From: Korobacter sp963758505
GTDB lineage: Bacteria; Acidobacteriota; Terriglobia; Terriglobales; Acidobacteriaceae
Direction: 5' to 3'
NCBI GenBank assembly: GCA_963758505.1
Contig: CAVWVJ010000001.1
Span: 372,001 to 436,000, forward strand
Length of the DNA stretch: 64,000 bases
Shown here: piece after piece, positions 9,709 to 18,597 of the stretch
How positions within the stretch are numbered: the first letter of the stretch is position 1
How the letters are laid out: each line of letters begins with the position of its first letter
The notes under the pieces: generated by a model
The model's database searches: none
The model's input: the letters and a program-made list of their open reading frames with translations, nothing else
Told to the model about the DNA's origin: nothing
Program-made: the position numbers and the translations under genes

Positions 9709-11155
9709 AGTTGCTGTATCCCGCTCCAGCCATGCCGTGCGCGAGTCCACTCCCGCGGGCGTGGTGTTGATCATCGACGATGAAGCGGCGATCCGTGAAT
9801 CGCTGCAGACTTTGCTGGAACTCGAAGGTTACCGGGTCGATGTTGCCGTCGATGGCGGCGAGGGCCTGTCGCAAATGGCGGCTCATCCCTATGACCTGGT
9901 GTTGCTCGACTTCGCGCTGCCCGATCGTAACGGCATCGAGATCCTGCGCGAGATTCGCAGCCGCGACTCCGAAATCTCGGTGATCATGATCACCGCCTAC
10001 GGCACCGTGGAGAACGCGGTCAATGCAATGCAGGCGGGCGCGACGAACTTCATCCAGAAACCGTGGGACAACGAAAAGCTTCTCGCGGACGTGCGTGCCG
10101 CGATCGCGCGCCGCCGCGCCGAAGAAGAGAACCTGCAACTGAAGCGCGCTCTCAAGCAGCGCTACAACTTTGAAAATATTGTCGGCAAGAGCGAGCCGAT
10201 GTTGCGCATCTTCGACCTCGTCGCGCAGATTGCGCCTTCCCGTTCCACGGTGCTTCTGCAAGGCGAGAGCGGCACCGGAAAAGAGTTGATCGCGAAAGCG
10301 ATCCACATGAACTCCACCCGCAAGGACCGCGCCTTCGTTCCCATCAACACCGGATCGATGCCCACGGACTTGTTGGAGTCCACGCTTTTCGGGCACGTGA
10401 AGGGCGCATTCACTTCGGCGATAGCAAGCAAGAAAGGGCTCTTCGAAGTCGCCGATGGAGGCACGCTCTTCCTCGATGAAATCGGCACCATGAGCATGGA
10501 GACGCAGGCCAAGATCCTGCGCGTGCTGCAGGACCGGAAATTCATGCACCTCGGTGGGGTGCAGGAGATCCAGGTGGACGTGCGCATCATCGCTGCCACC
10601 AACGTCGATCTGCGGCTGCTCGTGAAAGAAGGAAGGTTCCGGGAAGACCTTTTCTATCGCCTGAACGTCATCACCATCGACCTGCCGCCGCTGCGCCAGC
10701 GCAGGCTCGATGTTCCGCTGCTTTGCGAGCACTTCATTCGCAAATTCTGCGAAGAAAACAATAAGCCTCTTATGCGCATGACGCCGGAGGCGCTTCGTCC
10801 CCTGCTGGATTACAACTGGGCGGGCAACGTACGCGAACTGGAAAACGTCATTGAACGCGCGGTCGTGCTGGCGAACGCGCCGAACATCACCATCGACCTG
10901 CTTCCGGACAACGTTGTGGGCCGCGGCTCAAGCCTTTCGTTTGTGGAGACGCGCCCCGATGCTTCGCTCTTCGAGATCATGGAAGACTGCGAGCGCCGCA
11001 TCATCATCGATATGCTGGAAAAAGTCGGATGGAACCAGACGGAAGCCGCCGAGCGTTTCCGCATCCCGCTCTCCACTCTCAATCAGAAGATCAAGCGTCT
11101 CTCCATCGAGATACGCAAGAAGAACGTCAGGGAAGCGCAGCCGCAACAGGCGTAG
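9701..11155 (+). CDS. Sigma-54-dependent response regulator (NtrC family)
   Basis: This is the likely partner of the kinase just upstream, which it overlaps by 8 bases. The receiver domain (about 18-135) has phospho-acceptor D70 and the conserved K in FIQKPW. The AAA+ domain has Walker A GESGTGKE (188-195), a Walker B region FLDEIG and arginine-finger sequences FREDLFYRLNV. A Fis-type helix-turn-helix ends the protein (NQTEAAERFRIPLSTL). The sigma-54 contact loop reads GAFTSA (235-240) instead of the usual GAFTGA. Length of 484 aa is typical. It should activate RpoN promoters; targets are unknown. Confidence 0.92.
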   Translation: MPEVAVSRSSHAVRESTPAGVVLIIDDEAAIRESLQTLLELEGYRVDVAVDGGEGLSQMAAHPYDLVLLDFALPDRNGIEILREIRSRDSEISVIMITAYGTVENAVNAMQAGATNFIQKPWDNEKLLADVRAAIARRRAEEENLQLKRALKQRYNFENIVGKSEPMLRIFDLVAQIAPSRSTVLLQGESGTGKELIAKAIHMNSTRKDRAFVPINTGSMPTDLLESTLFGHVKGAFTSAIASKKGLFEVADGGTLFLDEIGTMSMETQAKILRVLQDRKFMHLGGVQEIQVDVRIIAATNVDLRLLVKEGRFREDLFYRLNVITIDLPPLRQRRLDVPLLCEHFIRKFCEENNKPLMRMTPEALRPLLDYNWAGNVRELENVIERAVVLANAPNITIDLLPDNVVGRGSSLSFVETRPDASLFEIMEDCERRIIIDMLEKVGWNQTEAAERFRIPLSTLNQKIKRLSIEIRKKNVREAQPQQA

Positions 11156-11169
11156 AACGCGACGTGCGC

Positions 11170-12148
11170 ATGCGCCCTATTTACGCCCTGCTGCTGGTTA
11201 TCTTTTCGGCGCACCTGCTCGCCCACGCAGAGACGCTGCAGCAGTTGCTGGAAAAGCAGGGCGTGCCTGCGTGATTCTTTCTCGCCAGAAGAACTTTCGT
11301 CCGAGGTAGACGGCGCCACAGCAAGTGACGAAAAGCGCGTCGTGATCGCCTACGGCCAGGTCGACCGTCTTACGGGAAGCGTTCTGCTGGGCTCGCCATG
11401 GGTTCTCCGTTTCGCAAAAGCCGAAGGCGTTGTGCAGCGCAAACAGCTGCCCCCGGATGAAACCAAGCAGTGCGGAGGTGCGCCGGAGCAAGTCACCTTC
11501 GTCGATGACTTCATCCTCGTCCAGACGCCGATCAATCCATCCGCAGAATGCACGCTGGTGCTGGATGAGCAGCTTACGCTCCAGAAGACTCTCTACGGTT
11601 TTGCCCCCGTCCAAGTTTGCACCCGGACACATTGTCCTGATCGAAGACATGATCCATTTTGCTCCGGTTCATCCTGAGCGATTGCAACTCGTGGATTTGA
11701 AGCTTTGGACGAACTCCGAGCTCTACCCGCCCAGTGGCGCGATGTATTGCGGAAGAAACTGGCAGCGGAACAGGCAGCAAAAATGCCGCCGCAGGCGCTC
11801 TGTACCGCCAACGACGAAGCCTGCGATCCCGATATGTTCAATGAAACCATCCGGGCTTTCACTTCCGATGGCCATGGACGTTTCGCCTTCGTCGCGACGC
11901 AAGAAGCTTCTCATGTCATGAAGGAGGGCGAAGCGCCCGAAACGGTAGCCTCGCAAGACGTGCTGTACGTTTACCAGAAAAGAGGCAGCGGCTGGCGCTA
12001 CTGCCAGGTGGCGCTCCAAGGCTCAGAGGTGGAATCAACGAGCCAGAAACTTCGCTCGGAGTTCGAAAGCACGATTCAGCGCTGCACTCCGAACCGCATC
12101 GTCTTCCCAGATCTCAAGACGCAAAAGTACAACCCGTTCGTGCACTAG
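11170..12148 (+). pseudogene. Secreted protein gene of unknown function, broken by three frameshifts
   Basis: Pieced together, this is one gene of about 325 codons. It begins at ATG 11170 (a GTG at 11164 is possible) with a signal peptide (YALLLVIFSAHLLAHA) and reads to VPA, then stops at 11272. Dropping a T at 11272 continues as DSFSPEELSSEV and runs to GFAPVQV. Dropping one T at 11616-11618 continues as APGHIVLIEDMIHFAPV. A one-base loss near 11700 leads into LDELRALPAQW and the rest to 12148. No known domain is recognised. It ends 11 bases from the convergent udgX gene. Alternatives are several separate small ORFs, which is less likely because only the first piece has a signal peptide. Confidence 0.7.
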
Positions 12149-12159
12149 CCGCACAACTG

Positions 12160-12846
12160 CTATGCGGCGCGCAGCATACGTGTCCGTTCCGCGACCTTTC
12201 GCAGATCATCGACAAACAACCGCATCTCTTCACGCCGCGCGTCCTCATCAGGCGCGCGCAGGATGGATGACGGATGCACCGTTGCGATCACCGCGTAGCC
12301 CTCGGGCGAGCGCAGCAGTTCCCCGCGCTGCTTGGTGACGCGGAAGCTTTTGCCGAGGATCGCCTGCGCTGCCGTCGCACCCAGGCAAACCACGATTTCG
12401 GGCCGCACCGCTGCGATTTCGCCATCGAGCCACGGCCGGCATGCCGCGACTTCGGAAGCATTCGGTTTCTGATGGATCCGCCGCTTTCCACGTGGTTCCC
12501 ATTTGAAATGCTTCACGGCATTCGTCATGTACACTTCGTTGCGGTCGATTCCTGCCTGCTCCAGCGCGGTATTCAGAAGATTCCCCGCCGGGCCGACAAA
12601 CGGGCGTCCTTCGAGATCCTCTTTGTCGCCGGGCTGTTCCCCTACGAGCATCAGGCGTGCGTGGGCCGGTCCCTCCCCGAAGACGGTTTGCGTGCCTCGC
12701 TTCCACAGGTCGCAATTGCGGCAATCCTTCGCTTCCCGGGCGAGGACTTCCAGGCTTCGGGGCTTGGTCATCAGCGGCAACTCGGCTTGGACAGCGGGTT
12801 TTCGACGCGTAGCCATACCGTGACGGATGCCGATTGCAGCATGCAT
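12160..12846 (-). CDS. udgX: UdgX-type uracil-DNA glycosylase superfamily protein
   Basis: This is a family-4-like uracil-DNA glycosylase relative of the UdgX class. It shows GEQPGDKED (69-77), the VGPAGNLLN loop, the UdgX-specific R-loop KRRIH (121-125, in WEPRGKRRIHQKP) and the C-terminal VHPSSILR motif. CRNC (42, 45) and later cysteines fit the [4Fe-4S] site. In characterised UdgX the His of KRRIH becomes covalently linked to the abasic site after uracil is removed. M11 (12816) and M26 are alternative starts; no start has a clear ribosome site. A sugar kinase lies 30 bases upstream on the same strand. Confidence 0.9.
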   Translation of the reverse strand: MHAAIGIRHGMATRRKPAVQAELPLMTKPRSLEVLAREAKDCRNCDLWKRGTQTVFGEGPAHARLMLVGEQPGDKEDLEGRPFVGPAGNLLNTALEQAGIDRNEVYMTNAVKHFKWEPRGKRRIHQKPNASEVAACRPWLDGEIAAVRPEIVVCLGATAAQAILGKSFRVTKQRGELLRSPEGYAVIATVHPSSILRAPDEDARREEMRLFVDDLRKVAERTRMLRAA

Positions 12847-12876
12847 GGTTGTGCAGATTGCAGAGCTGAATGGCGA

Positions 12877-13779
12877 TCAACGAGGTTCGCGCGCCAGCAT
12901 CAAAGCTCCGACCACCGGCTCGGTTGTTGAGAGAAACGCGCTGCGCCCAGGATGCAGTTGCTGCAGGCGGCTTTGAAAAGTCTCGAAGACCAGCTCGGAA
13001 TTTCGGAACACCCCGCCAGCGGCCGCGACAGCAATCGTTTCCGATTCATCGAACAATCTCGCAATCACGGCTTGCGCCAGCAACGTAAGCTCATCGCCGG
13101 CGTGCCGGAGGATCTCTTTCGCGTTGTCGTCCCCGAGGTCGGCGAGAGATACGACAGCCGGAAAGACCTGCGCGAAATCAGGATTGGCGGTCGAATTCGC
13201 GAACGCGGCCAATTCCTCGGGTTTCTGAACGCCAAGCGCGCTTACCAGGTGATGCACGAAGGCTTCGTTTATGCCGGCATCGAAGCTGCGCATCGCCGCC
13301 GCGACGGCCACACGGCCGATCCAGTGGCCGGAGCCTTCGTCGGAAATGGCGAAGCCCCAGCCACCCGCTCGCGCCGTAGCATTCGCAGCGTTCCGTCCGT
13401 ATGCAATGGAGCCGGTGCCGGCGTTCACCAACACGCCCGGCGCGCCTTCCAGTGCCGCATGATGGGCGATGACCATGTCGCCGACAATCGTGATCTCGCC
13501 GGCAATCTTCGCGCGCAGCATTGCTTCCAGCGAGGCGCGAACCTGGTCGTTCGATGATCCTGCGATCCCCGCGATGACTCGCGATACCTGTGCAGCGGGG
13601 ATACCAGCGGAGAAGCACACCTGATCGATTCCAGCCTCCAGCGCCGCTCGCGCCGGCTCTTCTCCGGCGCGCAGGATGTTGCTGCCTCCCGTGATCGTCT
13701 CCGCCAGGACCTGCTGCTCATCGCCAAGCAGGAACCTGGTCTTGGTGCCGCCGCCATCAATGCCGAGATAGAAAGCCAT
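12877..13779 (-). CDS. BadF/BadG/BcrA/BcrD-type ATPase, probable N-acetylglucosamine kinase
   Basis: An ASKHA-fold kinase of 300 aa. The phosphate-1 motif LGIDGGGTKTRFLL is at the N-terminus. GDMVIAHHAALEG, VNAGTGSIAYGR and GGWGFAISDEGSGHWIG follow, and AAAGGVFRNSEL is the adenosine motif. This set matches the N-acetylglucosamine-kinase-like branch of the family. The open frame extends to 14223, but ATG 13779 places the conserved MAFYLGIDGG at the start. It is divergent from an SSS symporter, which might import its substrate, and upstream of udgX on the same strand. The sugar substrate is inferred from family only. Confidence 0.85.
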   Translation of the reverse strand: MAFYLGIDGGGTKTRFLLGDEQQVLAETITGGSNILRAGEEPARAALEAGIDQVCFSAGIPAAQVSRVIAGIAGSSNDQVRASLEAMLRAKIAGEITIVGDMVIAHHAALEGAPGVLVNAGTGSIAYGRNAANATARAGGWGFAISDEGSGHWIGRVAVAAAMRSFDAGINEAFVHHLVSALGVQKPEELAAFANSTANPDFAQVFPAVVSLADLGDDNAKEILRHAGDELTLLAQAVIARLFDESETIAVAAAGGVFRNSELVFETFQSRLQQLHPGRSAFLSTTEPVVGALMLAREPR

Positions 13780-13836
13780 CGCGCCGAAGTTACCACAGCC
13801 GATAACACTTGCCGAGGTCGAAGTGGCTGGCGATAA

Positions 13837-15417
13837 GTGCGGCTCGCCATCAATAATGTCTGGACCGAATTTTGTGGCAGGAGAAATCTCATTCAGGCGC
13901 GTCCCGGGCTCAATGCAGCGGACTTCGTAATCATCGCAATCTACCTTGCGGGAATCACCCTCTTTGGCCTTCGCTTTCGTAAATCGCAACGCACCCTGAA
14001 GGATTATTTTCTTGCCGACCGCAACATACCCTGGTGGGCACTCGCCCTCTCCATCGTCGCCGCGGAAACCAGCACGCTCACCCTCGTCAGCGTGCCCGGC
14101 CTGGCGTACGACACCAATTTCACTTTCCTGCAACTCGCCATCGGATACCTGATTGGCCGGGTGCTGATTTGCATCATCCTGCTTCCGCAATATTTCAAAG
14201 GCTACCTGTTCACCGCCTATCAACTGATCCAGCGCCGCTTCGGCGGCAAGCTGCGCACCTACACGGCCGGGCTGTTTCTCATTACCCGCGCCGCCGCCGA
14301 GGGCGTCCGGATTTACGCCGTGGCACTCGTGATCGGGATTGTGCTCGGACCGGAACTTGGCCGGTTCAGCGAGTTCGGCCGCGATCTTGTCGCGATTTCC
14401 ATCGTCTGCTTATTGACCCTTATCTATACGTTTGAAGGTGGCCTGGCCGCTGTCATCTGGACCGACGTGATCCAGACCTTCATCTACATCGGCGGAACCA
14501 TCGTCGGGTTCTTCACCATCATTCACTTGGTTCCGGGTGGATGGCCGGCGATCCATGCCACGGCTGCGGCGGCAGGGAAGTTCCGGGTATTCGATTTCAG
14601 CCTCGACTTCTGGAAGACCTACACTTTCTGGTCCGGCGTAATCGGCGGTGCTTTCCTCACAACCGCCAGCCATGGCACAGACCAGCTCATCGTGCAGCGC
14701 CTGCTGGCGGCGAAGAACCTCACGGAATCGCGCCTGGCGCTGCTGGCCAGTGGAGTGGCCGTATTGCTTCAATTCGCATTGTTCCTGTGTATTGGCGCGA
14801 TGCTTTGGGTCTTCTACCGTGCCGCGATGCCGGCGGTCAGCTTCGCGAAAACGGATCGCATCTTTCCGACATTCATCGTCACCCAGATGCCGCACCTCGT
14901 TTCCGGGCTGCTGATCGCCGCAATCCTGGCGGCTGCCATGTCGAACCTGAGCGCCGCATTGAACTCGCTCACTTCGACTTCCATCATCGACTTCTGGCTG
15001 CGGATCAATCCTGCAAGCAGCGAGCGCACGCGTCTCCTGCTCTCACGGGTGGGCACCATCGCGTGGGGAATCGTTCTTTTCTTCCTCGCGCTCCTGTCGC
15101 GCCGCGGCGGCAAGGTCGTGGAGCTCGGATTATCGATCGCATCGGTTTCTTACGGTGCGCTGCTCGGCACATTTTTGTTGGGCGTTCTTACGAAGCGCGC
15201 CAACCAGCGAGGAACAGCCATAGGCCTCACGGTGGGCTTTGTCGCGAACCTTTACATCTGGCAAGGACACGCGGTCGTTCCCCGCCTGGCGCTGCCGAGA
15301 CCGATTCCGTTTCCCTGGTATGTGCCGATCGGTTCGCTCATTACCTTCGCAATCGGATATATTGCGAGTCTCGCCTTCCACGGCCATGACGAACCCATCC
15401 AGACCGATGCCGACTGA
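13837..15417 (+). CDS. Sodium:solute symporter (SSS family)
   Basis: An inner-membrane Na+-coupled importer, 526 aa, with about 13 hydrophobic segments. Family landmarks are DYFLADRNIPWWALALSIVAAE (after the first helix), the FEGGLAAVIWTDVIQ segment, and SHGTDQLIVQRLLAAKN in the middle. Sequence supports the sugar/inositol-like branch but not a specific substrate. The GTG at 13837 is the longest start; an AGGAGA at 13876-13882 lies inside the gene with no standard start just after it, so the N-terminus is uncertain. It is divergent from the GlcNAc-kinase-like gene and overlaps the next permease. Confidence 0.9.
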   Translation: MRLAINNVWTEFCGRRNLIQARPGLNAADFVIIAIYLAGITLFGLRFRKSQRTLKDYFLADRNIPWWALALSIVAAETSTLTLVSVPGLAYDTNFTFLQLAIGYLIGRVLICIILLPQYFKGYLFTAYQLIQRRFGGKLRTYTAGLFLITRAAAEGVRIYAVALVIGIVLGPELGRFSEFGRDLVAISIVCLLTLIYTFEGGLAAVIWTDVIQTFIYIGGTIVGFFTIIHLVPGGWPAIHATAAAAGKFRVFDFSLDFWKTYTFWSGVIGGAFLTTASHGTDQLIVQRLLAAKNLTESRLALLASGVAVLLQFALFLCIGAMLWVFYRAAMPAVSFAKTDRIFPTFIVTQMPHLVSGLLIAAILAAAMSNLSAALNSLTSTSIIDFWLRINPASSERTRLLLSRVGTIAWGIVLFFLALLSRRGGKVVELGLSIASVSYGALLGTFLLGVLTKRANQRGTAIGLTVGFVANLYIWQGHAVVPRLALPRPIPFPWYVPIGSLITFAIGYIASLAFHGHDEPIQTDAD

Positions 15418-16837
15418 CACTCCCGGGGTTTCGGTCCGGGGTTCAGGCCCTCAGCCGCACCTGGCGCGGGATCTGCGTGTGAGCCATGCGACCGCGGTGG
15501 TGGTCGGTACGATCATCGGCAGCGGCATCTTCCTCGTTCCTGCCGAAATGATGCGCGCCGTGGGCACGGCAAAGCTCGTTTACGTTGCGTGGATCGTCGG
15601 CGGGATCCTGTCGTTCCTCGGTGCGCTGACCTATGCGGAACTCGGCGCGATGAAGCCGCAATCCGGCGGCGAGTACGTTTACGTGCGCGACGCTTACGGC
15701 CCGCTCGCCGGCTTTCTTTACGCATGGTCGTGGTTTGTCATCGCGAAACCCGGCTCCATGGCCACCATCGCGACCGGCATGATGCAGATCCTCGGCGGCT
15801 ACCCGCTGCTCTCGTTTTTGCCCAAGCCCGTTATTACGGGGATCCCGTTCACGTGGGCGCAGCTCGCGGCCATCGGCCTCATCGTCTTGATATCGGCGAT
15901 CAACTATATCGGCGTCAAGAAGGCCGGCGACTTTCAGGTCGTCTTCACCGTGCTGAAAATTGCGATCGTGCTAGGGGTAATTGCCGTCAGCTTCTTTGGC
16001 GGTCACGGTTCCTGGTCGAACTTCCTCACCAGCTACAACGGCGCGACCCGCGGGATCGCGGGGTTCATGATCGCGCTGGTTGCTGCACTCTGGGCTTATG
16101 ACGGTTGGAACGACCTCAACATGGTCGCCGAGGAGGTCGACCACCCGGAGCGCAGCGTGCCGATTGCGCTGATCGCCGGCGTAGGGATCGTGGCTGCTCT
16201 CTACATCCTGCTGAATGCAGCGGTACAGTATGCTTTGCCCGCGCCGGTGATGGCACTCTCGAAGCGCGCCGCCTCCGATGCAGTGCTGGCGTCCCTTGGT
16301 CCCGCGGCGGCGTCGATTTTCGCGGCGCTCATGGCGATCCAGATGCTCGCCACGATCAATGGCACCACCCTCAGCGGCGCGCGAATTCCGTATGCCCTGG
16401 CGCGCGATGGCTACTTCTTTCATGCGCTCGCCAAAGTTCATCCGCGCTATTTCACCCCGGCCAATGCAATCGTCTTCCAAGGCGCTCTTGCGGTGATTCT
16501 CGTATCCCTGGTGGGGAAGTTCCAGCAACTGTTCTCGCTAACAATTTTCGCGGAATGGCTCTTCTACATGATCGCGAGCAGCACCATTTTCGTCTTTCGC
16601 CGCCGGAATCCGGAGGCGGTCCGACCCTACAAGACCTGGGGCTACCCCGCTGTCCCCGCCCTTTTCATCGCAGCTGCGGCCTTTCTTCTCTACTACACAT
16701 TTGCGGAAAACCTGAAGTACCCGATCATTCCGACTACCGTGATCGGGCCTCCCCTGAATTCGCTGTCGGTCGGCGGAGCGGTCCTGATCCTTCTGGGTGT
16801 TCCGGTTTTCCGGTATTTCGCACATCGACGTTCGTAA
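15386..16837 (+). CDS. Amino acid permease (APC superfamily)
   Basis: A 12-helix cytoplasmic-membrane transporter of the APC family, 483 aa. The first-helix motif GTIIGSGIFLVPAEM and the sixth-helix sequence ALWAYDGWNDLNMVAEEV are typical of the LAT-like/basic amino acid branch. ATG 15386 or ATG 15407 begins inside the end of the symporter gene, which stops at 15417, so the two are likely translationally coupled. The frame is open further upstream to 15239, but that part only shadows the symporter. Substrate is not identifiable from sequence. Confidence 0.88.
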   Translation: MTNPSRPMPTDTPGVSVRGSGPQPHLARDLRVSHATAVVVGTIIGSGIFLVPAEMMRAVGTAKLVYVAWIVGGILSFLGALTYAELGAMKPQSGGEYVYVRDAYGPLAGFLYAWSWFVIAKPGSMATIATGMMQILGGYPLLSFLPKPVITGIPFTWAQLAAIGLIVLISAINYIGVKKAGDFQVVFTVLKIAIVLGVIAVSFFGGHGSWSNFLTSYNGATRGIAGFMIALVAALWAYDGWNDLNMVAEEVDHPERSVPIALIAGVGIVAALYILLNAAVQYALPAPVMALSKRAASDAVLASLGPAAASIFAALMAIQMLATINGTTLSGARIPYALARDGYFFHALAKVHPRYFTPANAIVFQGALAVILVSLVGKFQQLFSLTIFAEWLFYMIASSTIFVFRRRNPEAVRPYKTWGYPAVPALFIAAAAFLLYYTFAENLKYPIIPTTVIGPPLNSLSVGGAVLILLGVPVFRYFAHRRS

Positions 16838-17438
16838 ATATCCACACTTGCCAACTCGCCGCCGCAGGTTTTGGTGTCTGCTTTCCAGCAGCGCTCGCAG
16901 CAATCGGTAGGGCACTCGTGAGTTGGCAAAGACTCCGCTACTTCGCTCTTTTCGCGGATACCGGTTTTCCGGCGGGTTTCGAGGATTTGGTTACCTCTGC
17001 GCGAACCATTTTCGAGAGCTGGACGCGCACCGTTTCCTTGGAGTGTTCTGCCTCTTCGAATTGCGTGCTGCGCATCCCTCTAAGGTCCTTTCTTACCGCT
17101 ACGTGCATTTTGCGGGAGAATCTCGGCGGCAGCTGTTTGCAAGCTAGGTTCAGCAGTTCAGGAGATGCGAAGTCCGTCCTCCGCCAAGCAGCACTTGGTA
17201 GTTCATCGACATCGAAGTTAAGCACTGGCATACGCGTGCATGGCCGCGCGGGCCGCGCTCATCGAGCATTTTCTGGGCTGCCGTGGATAGGCCACGGAGC
17301 TCAACGCGTGATAGCCGGATCTACCTGCAATTCCGGCGCACGCGCATTAAGAAACCCGCAACGCGTCGGGGAATGCTCCGGAACAGAACGACTGTACGCG
17401 AACGTCGATACACATTTTGTGGGAGAGGGAGCCTCTGC
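16838..17438. other. 600-base gap with an inverted repeat and no firm gene
   Basis: The plus strand shows no supported gene. TTGCCAACTC at 16848-16857 is matched by its inverse GAGTTGGCAA at 16920-16929, giving a 10-bp arm pair around 62 bases. A minus-strand ORF at 16938-17231 is listed separately with low confidence. Confidence 0.5.
16938..17231 (-). CDS. Possible small basic protein of unknown function
   Basis: A 97-residue frame with an ATG start (MPVLNFDVDELP) and a Lys/Arg-rich second half ending KPVSAKRAK. I see no ribosome site before the ATG and no known motif. It is the only sizeable frame in a 600-base gap that does not shadow another gene, and it is divergent from the receiver-kinase gene. 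It may equally be chance. Confidence 0.28.
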   Translation of the reverse strand: MPVLNFDVDELPSAAWRRTDFASPELLNLACKQLPPRFSRKMHVAVRKDLRGMRSTQFEEAEHSKETVRVQLSKMVRAEVTKSSKPAGKPVSAKRAK

Positions 17439-18590
17439 TTGAGAGTACGATTGCTTCTTTTGGAAGACAACGCACTCGACGCTGAGCAAACGCTGAGCGC
17501 TTTAGGCGAGGCCGGCCTGTCGCTCGAGGTCGATCGGGTTTCTGCTGCCGAGCCCTTTCGGCAGGCTCTCATGTCCCGCGACTACGATGTGATCCTGGCG
17601 GATCCCACGCTGAACAGTTACGACGGCTTCTCGGCCCTGCGTGTAGCCCAGGAGATCACCCCAGCTACTCCATTCATTATTGTCAGCGGAACAATGGGGG
17701 AGGACAGCGCTCTCGATGCTCTCCGGCACGGGGCTTCAGATTACATTTTCAAGTCCCGACTCGATCGGCTCGCGCCGAGCGTCATGCGGGCAGTGCGCGA
17801 GAAAAATAACTTCAATCGTCGCATTCACAGCGAACAGGAGTTGCAACGTATCTCCGAAGCGATGCGCCAGAACCAGAAAATGGTGTCCATCGGCCGCATG
17901 GCCGCGACCATCGCGCACGAAACCAACAACCCGCTCGAGTCCGTGGTGAACCTGCTCTTCCTGCTGCGGGATGAAGTCGGGACCGACGATGGCAAGCGCT
18001 ACGTCGCGGCCGCTGAGCGCGAGCTCTCCCGGGTCATCGAAATCACCCGCCAGACTCTGCACTTCTATCGTGAATCGGATCGGCCCGTGGATGTGAAATT
18101 AGGTTCGCTGGTGGACGAGGTGCTTTCCCTTTACCGGCGCAAATTGACGACGAAGAAAATCTCCTTGCTCAAGGACCTCTCGGCCTGCCGGCCGCTGCTG
18201 GCGCTCCCCGGTGAATTACGGCAGGTCTTCTCGAACCTTGTGGTCAATGCAATCGACGCTACGCCGCAGGGGGGGAGGATCTGGGTTCGGCTCAAGGAAA
18301 GCTGCAGCTGGCATGGCCGGCAGGTGCATGGAATCAAGTTCCTGGTTGGCGACAACGGGAGTGGGATTTCGCGCCAGAGTCTTCGCCGTATTGGCGATGC
18401 CTTTTTTACGACCAAGGGGCAGGAAGGCACTGGGCTCGGGATGTGGGTTACCCGGGGAATCGTCCAGAAATACAATGGCCGGATGCATCTTGCGAGCTCC
18501 ACGGCCAGCCACCGTCACGGCACCGTGATTTCTATTTTTTTCCCCTACCTGGCACTCGCTGAGGTTGAGCAACAACGACTGGCCAGCTAG
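17439..18590 (+). CDS. Receiver-histidine kinase hybrid (REC-HisKA-HATPase)
   Basis: A soluble 383-aa protein with an N-terminal receiver domain (acidic pair in LLEDN, acceptor D55 in LADPTLNSYDG, conserved K in YIFKSRL). It is followed directly by HisKA with H160 (ATIAHETNNPLES) and a HATPase domain (DNGSGIS, GTGLGMWV). The receiver probably gates kinase output in response to another kinase. The start is TTG 17439, placed by GGGAGAGGGAG at 17421-17431; the open frame reaches back to 17283 without support. Its kinase half closely resembles the second kinase module of the large sensor at 59726-63550. No transmembrane segment is visible. Confidence 0.87.
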   Translation: MRVRLLLLEDNALDAEQTLSALGEAGLSLEVDRVSAAEPFRQALMSRDYDVILADPTLNSYDGFSALRVAQEITPATPFIIVSGTMGEDSALDALRHGASDYIFKSRLDRLAPSVMRAVREKNNFNRRIHSEQELQRISEAMRQNQKMVSIGRMAATIAHETNNPLESVVNLLFLLRDEVGTDDGKRYVAAAERELSRVIEITRQTLHFYRESDRPVDVKLGSLVDEVLSLYRRKLTTKKISLLKDLSACRPLLALPGELRQVFSNLVVNAIDATPQGGRIWVRLKESCSWHGRQVHGIKFLVGDNGSGISRQSLRRIGDAFFTTKGQEGTGLGMWVTRGIVQKYNGRMHLASSTASHRHGTVISIFFPYLALAEVEQQRLAS

Positions 18591-18597
18591 GGAAATA

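Noticed and set aside
7684..9774. Minus-strand frame (696 codons) opposite the histidine kinase
   Set aside because: The plus strand has clear GAF, PAS and kinase motifs; the minus frame is Arg/His-rich and motif-free.
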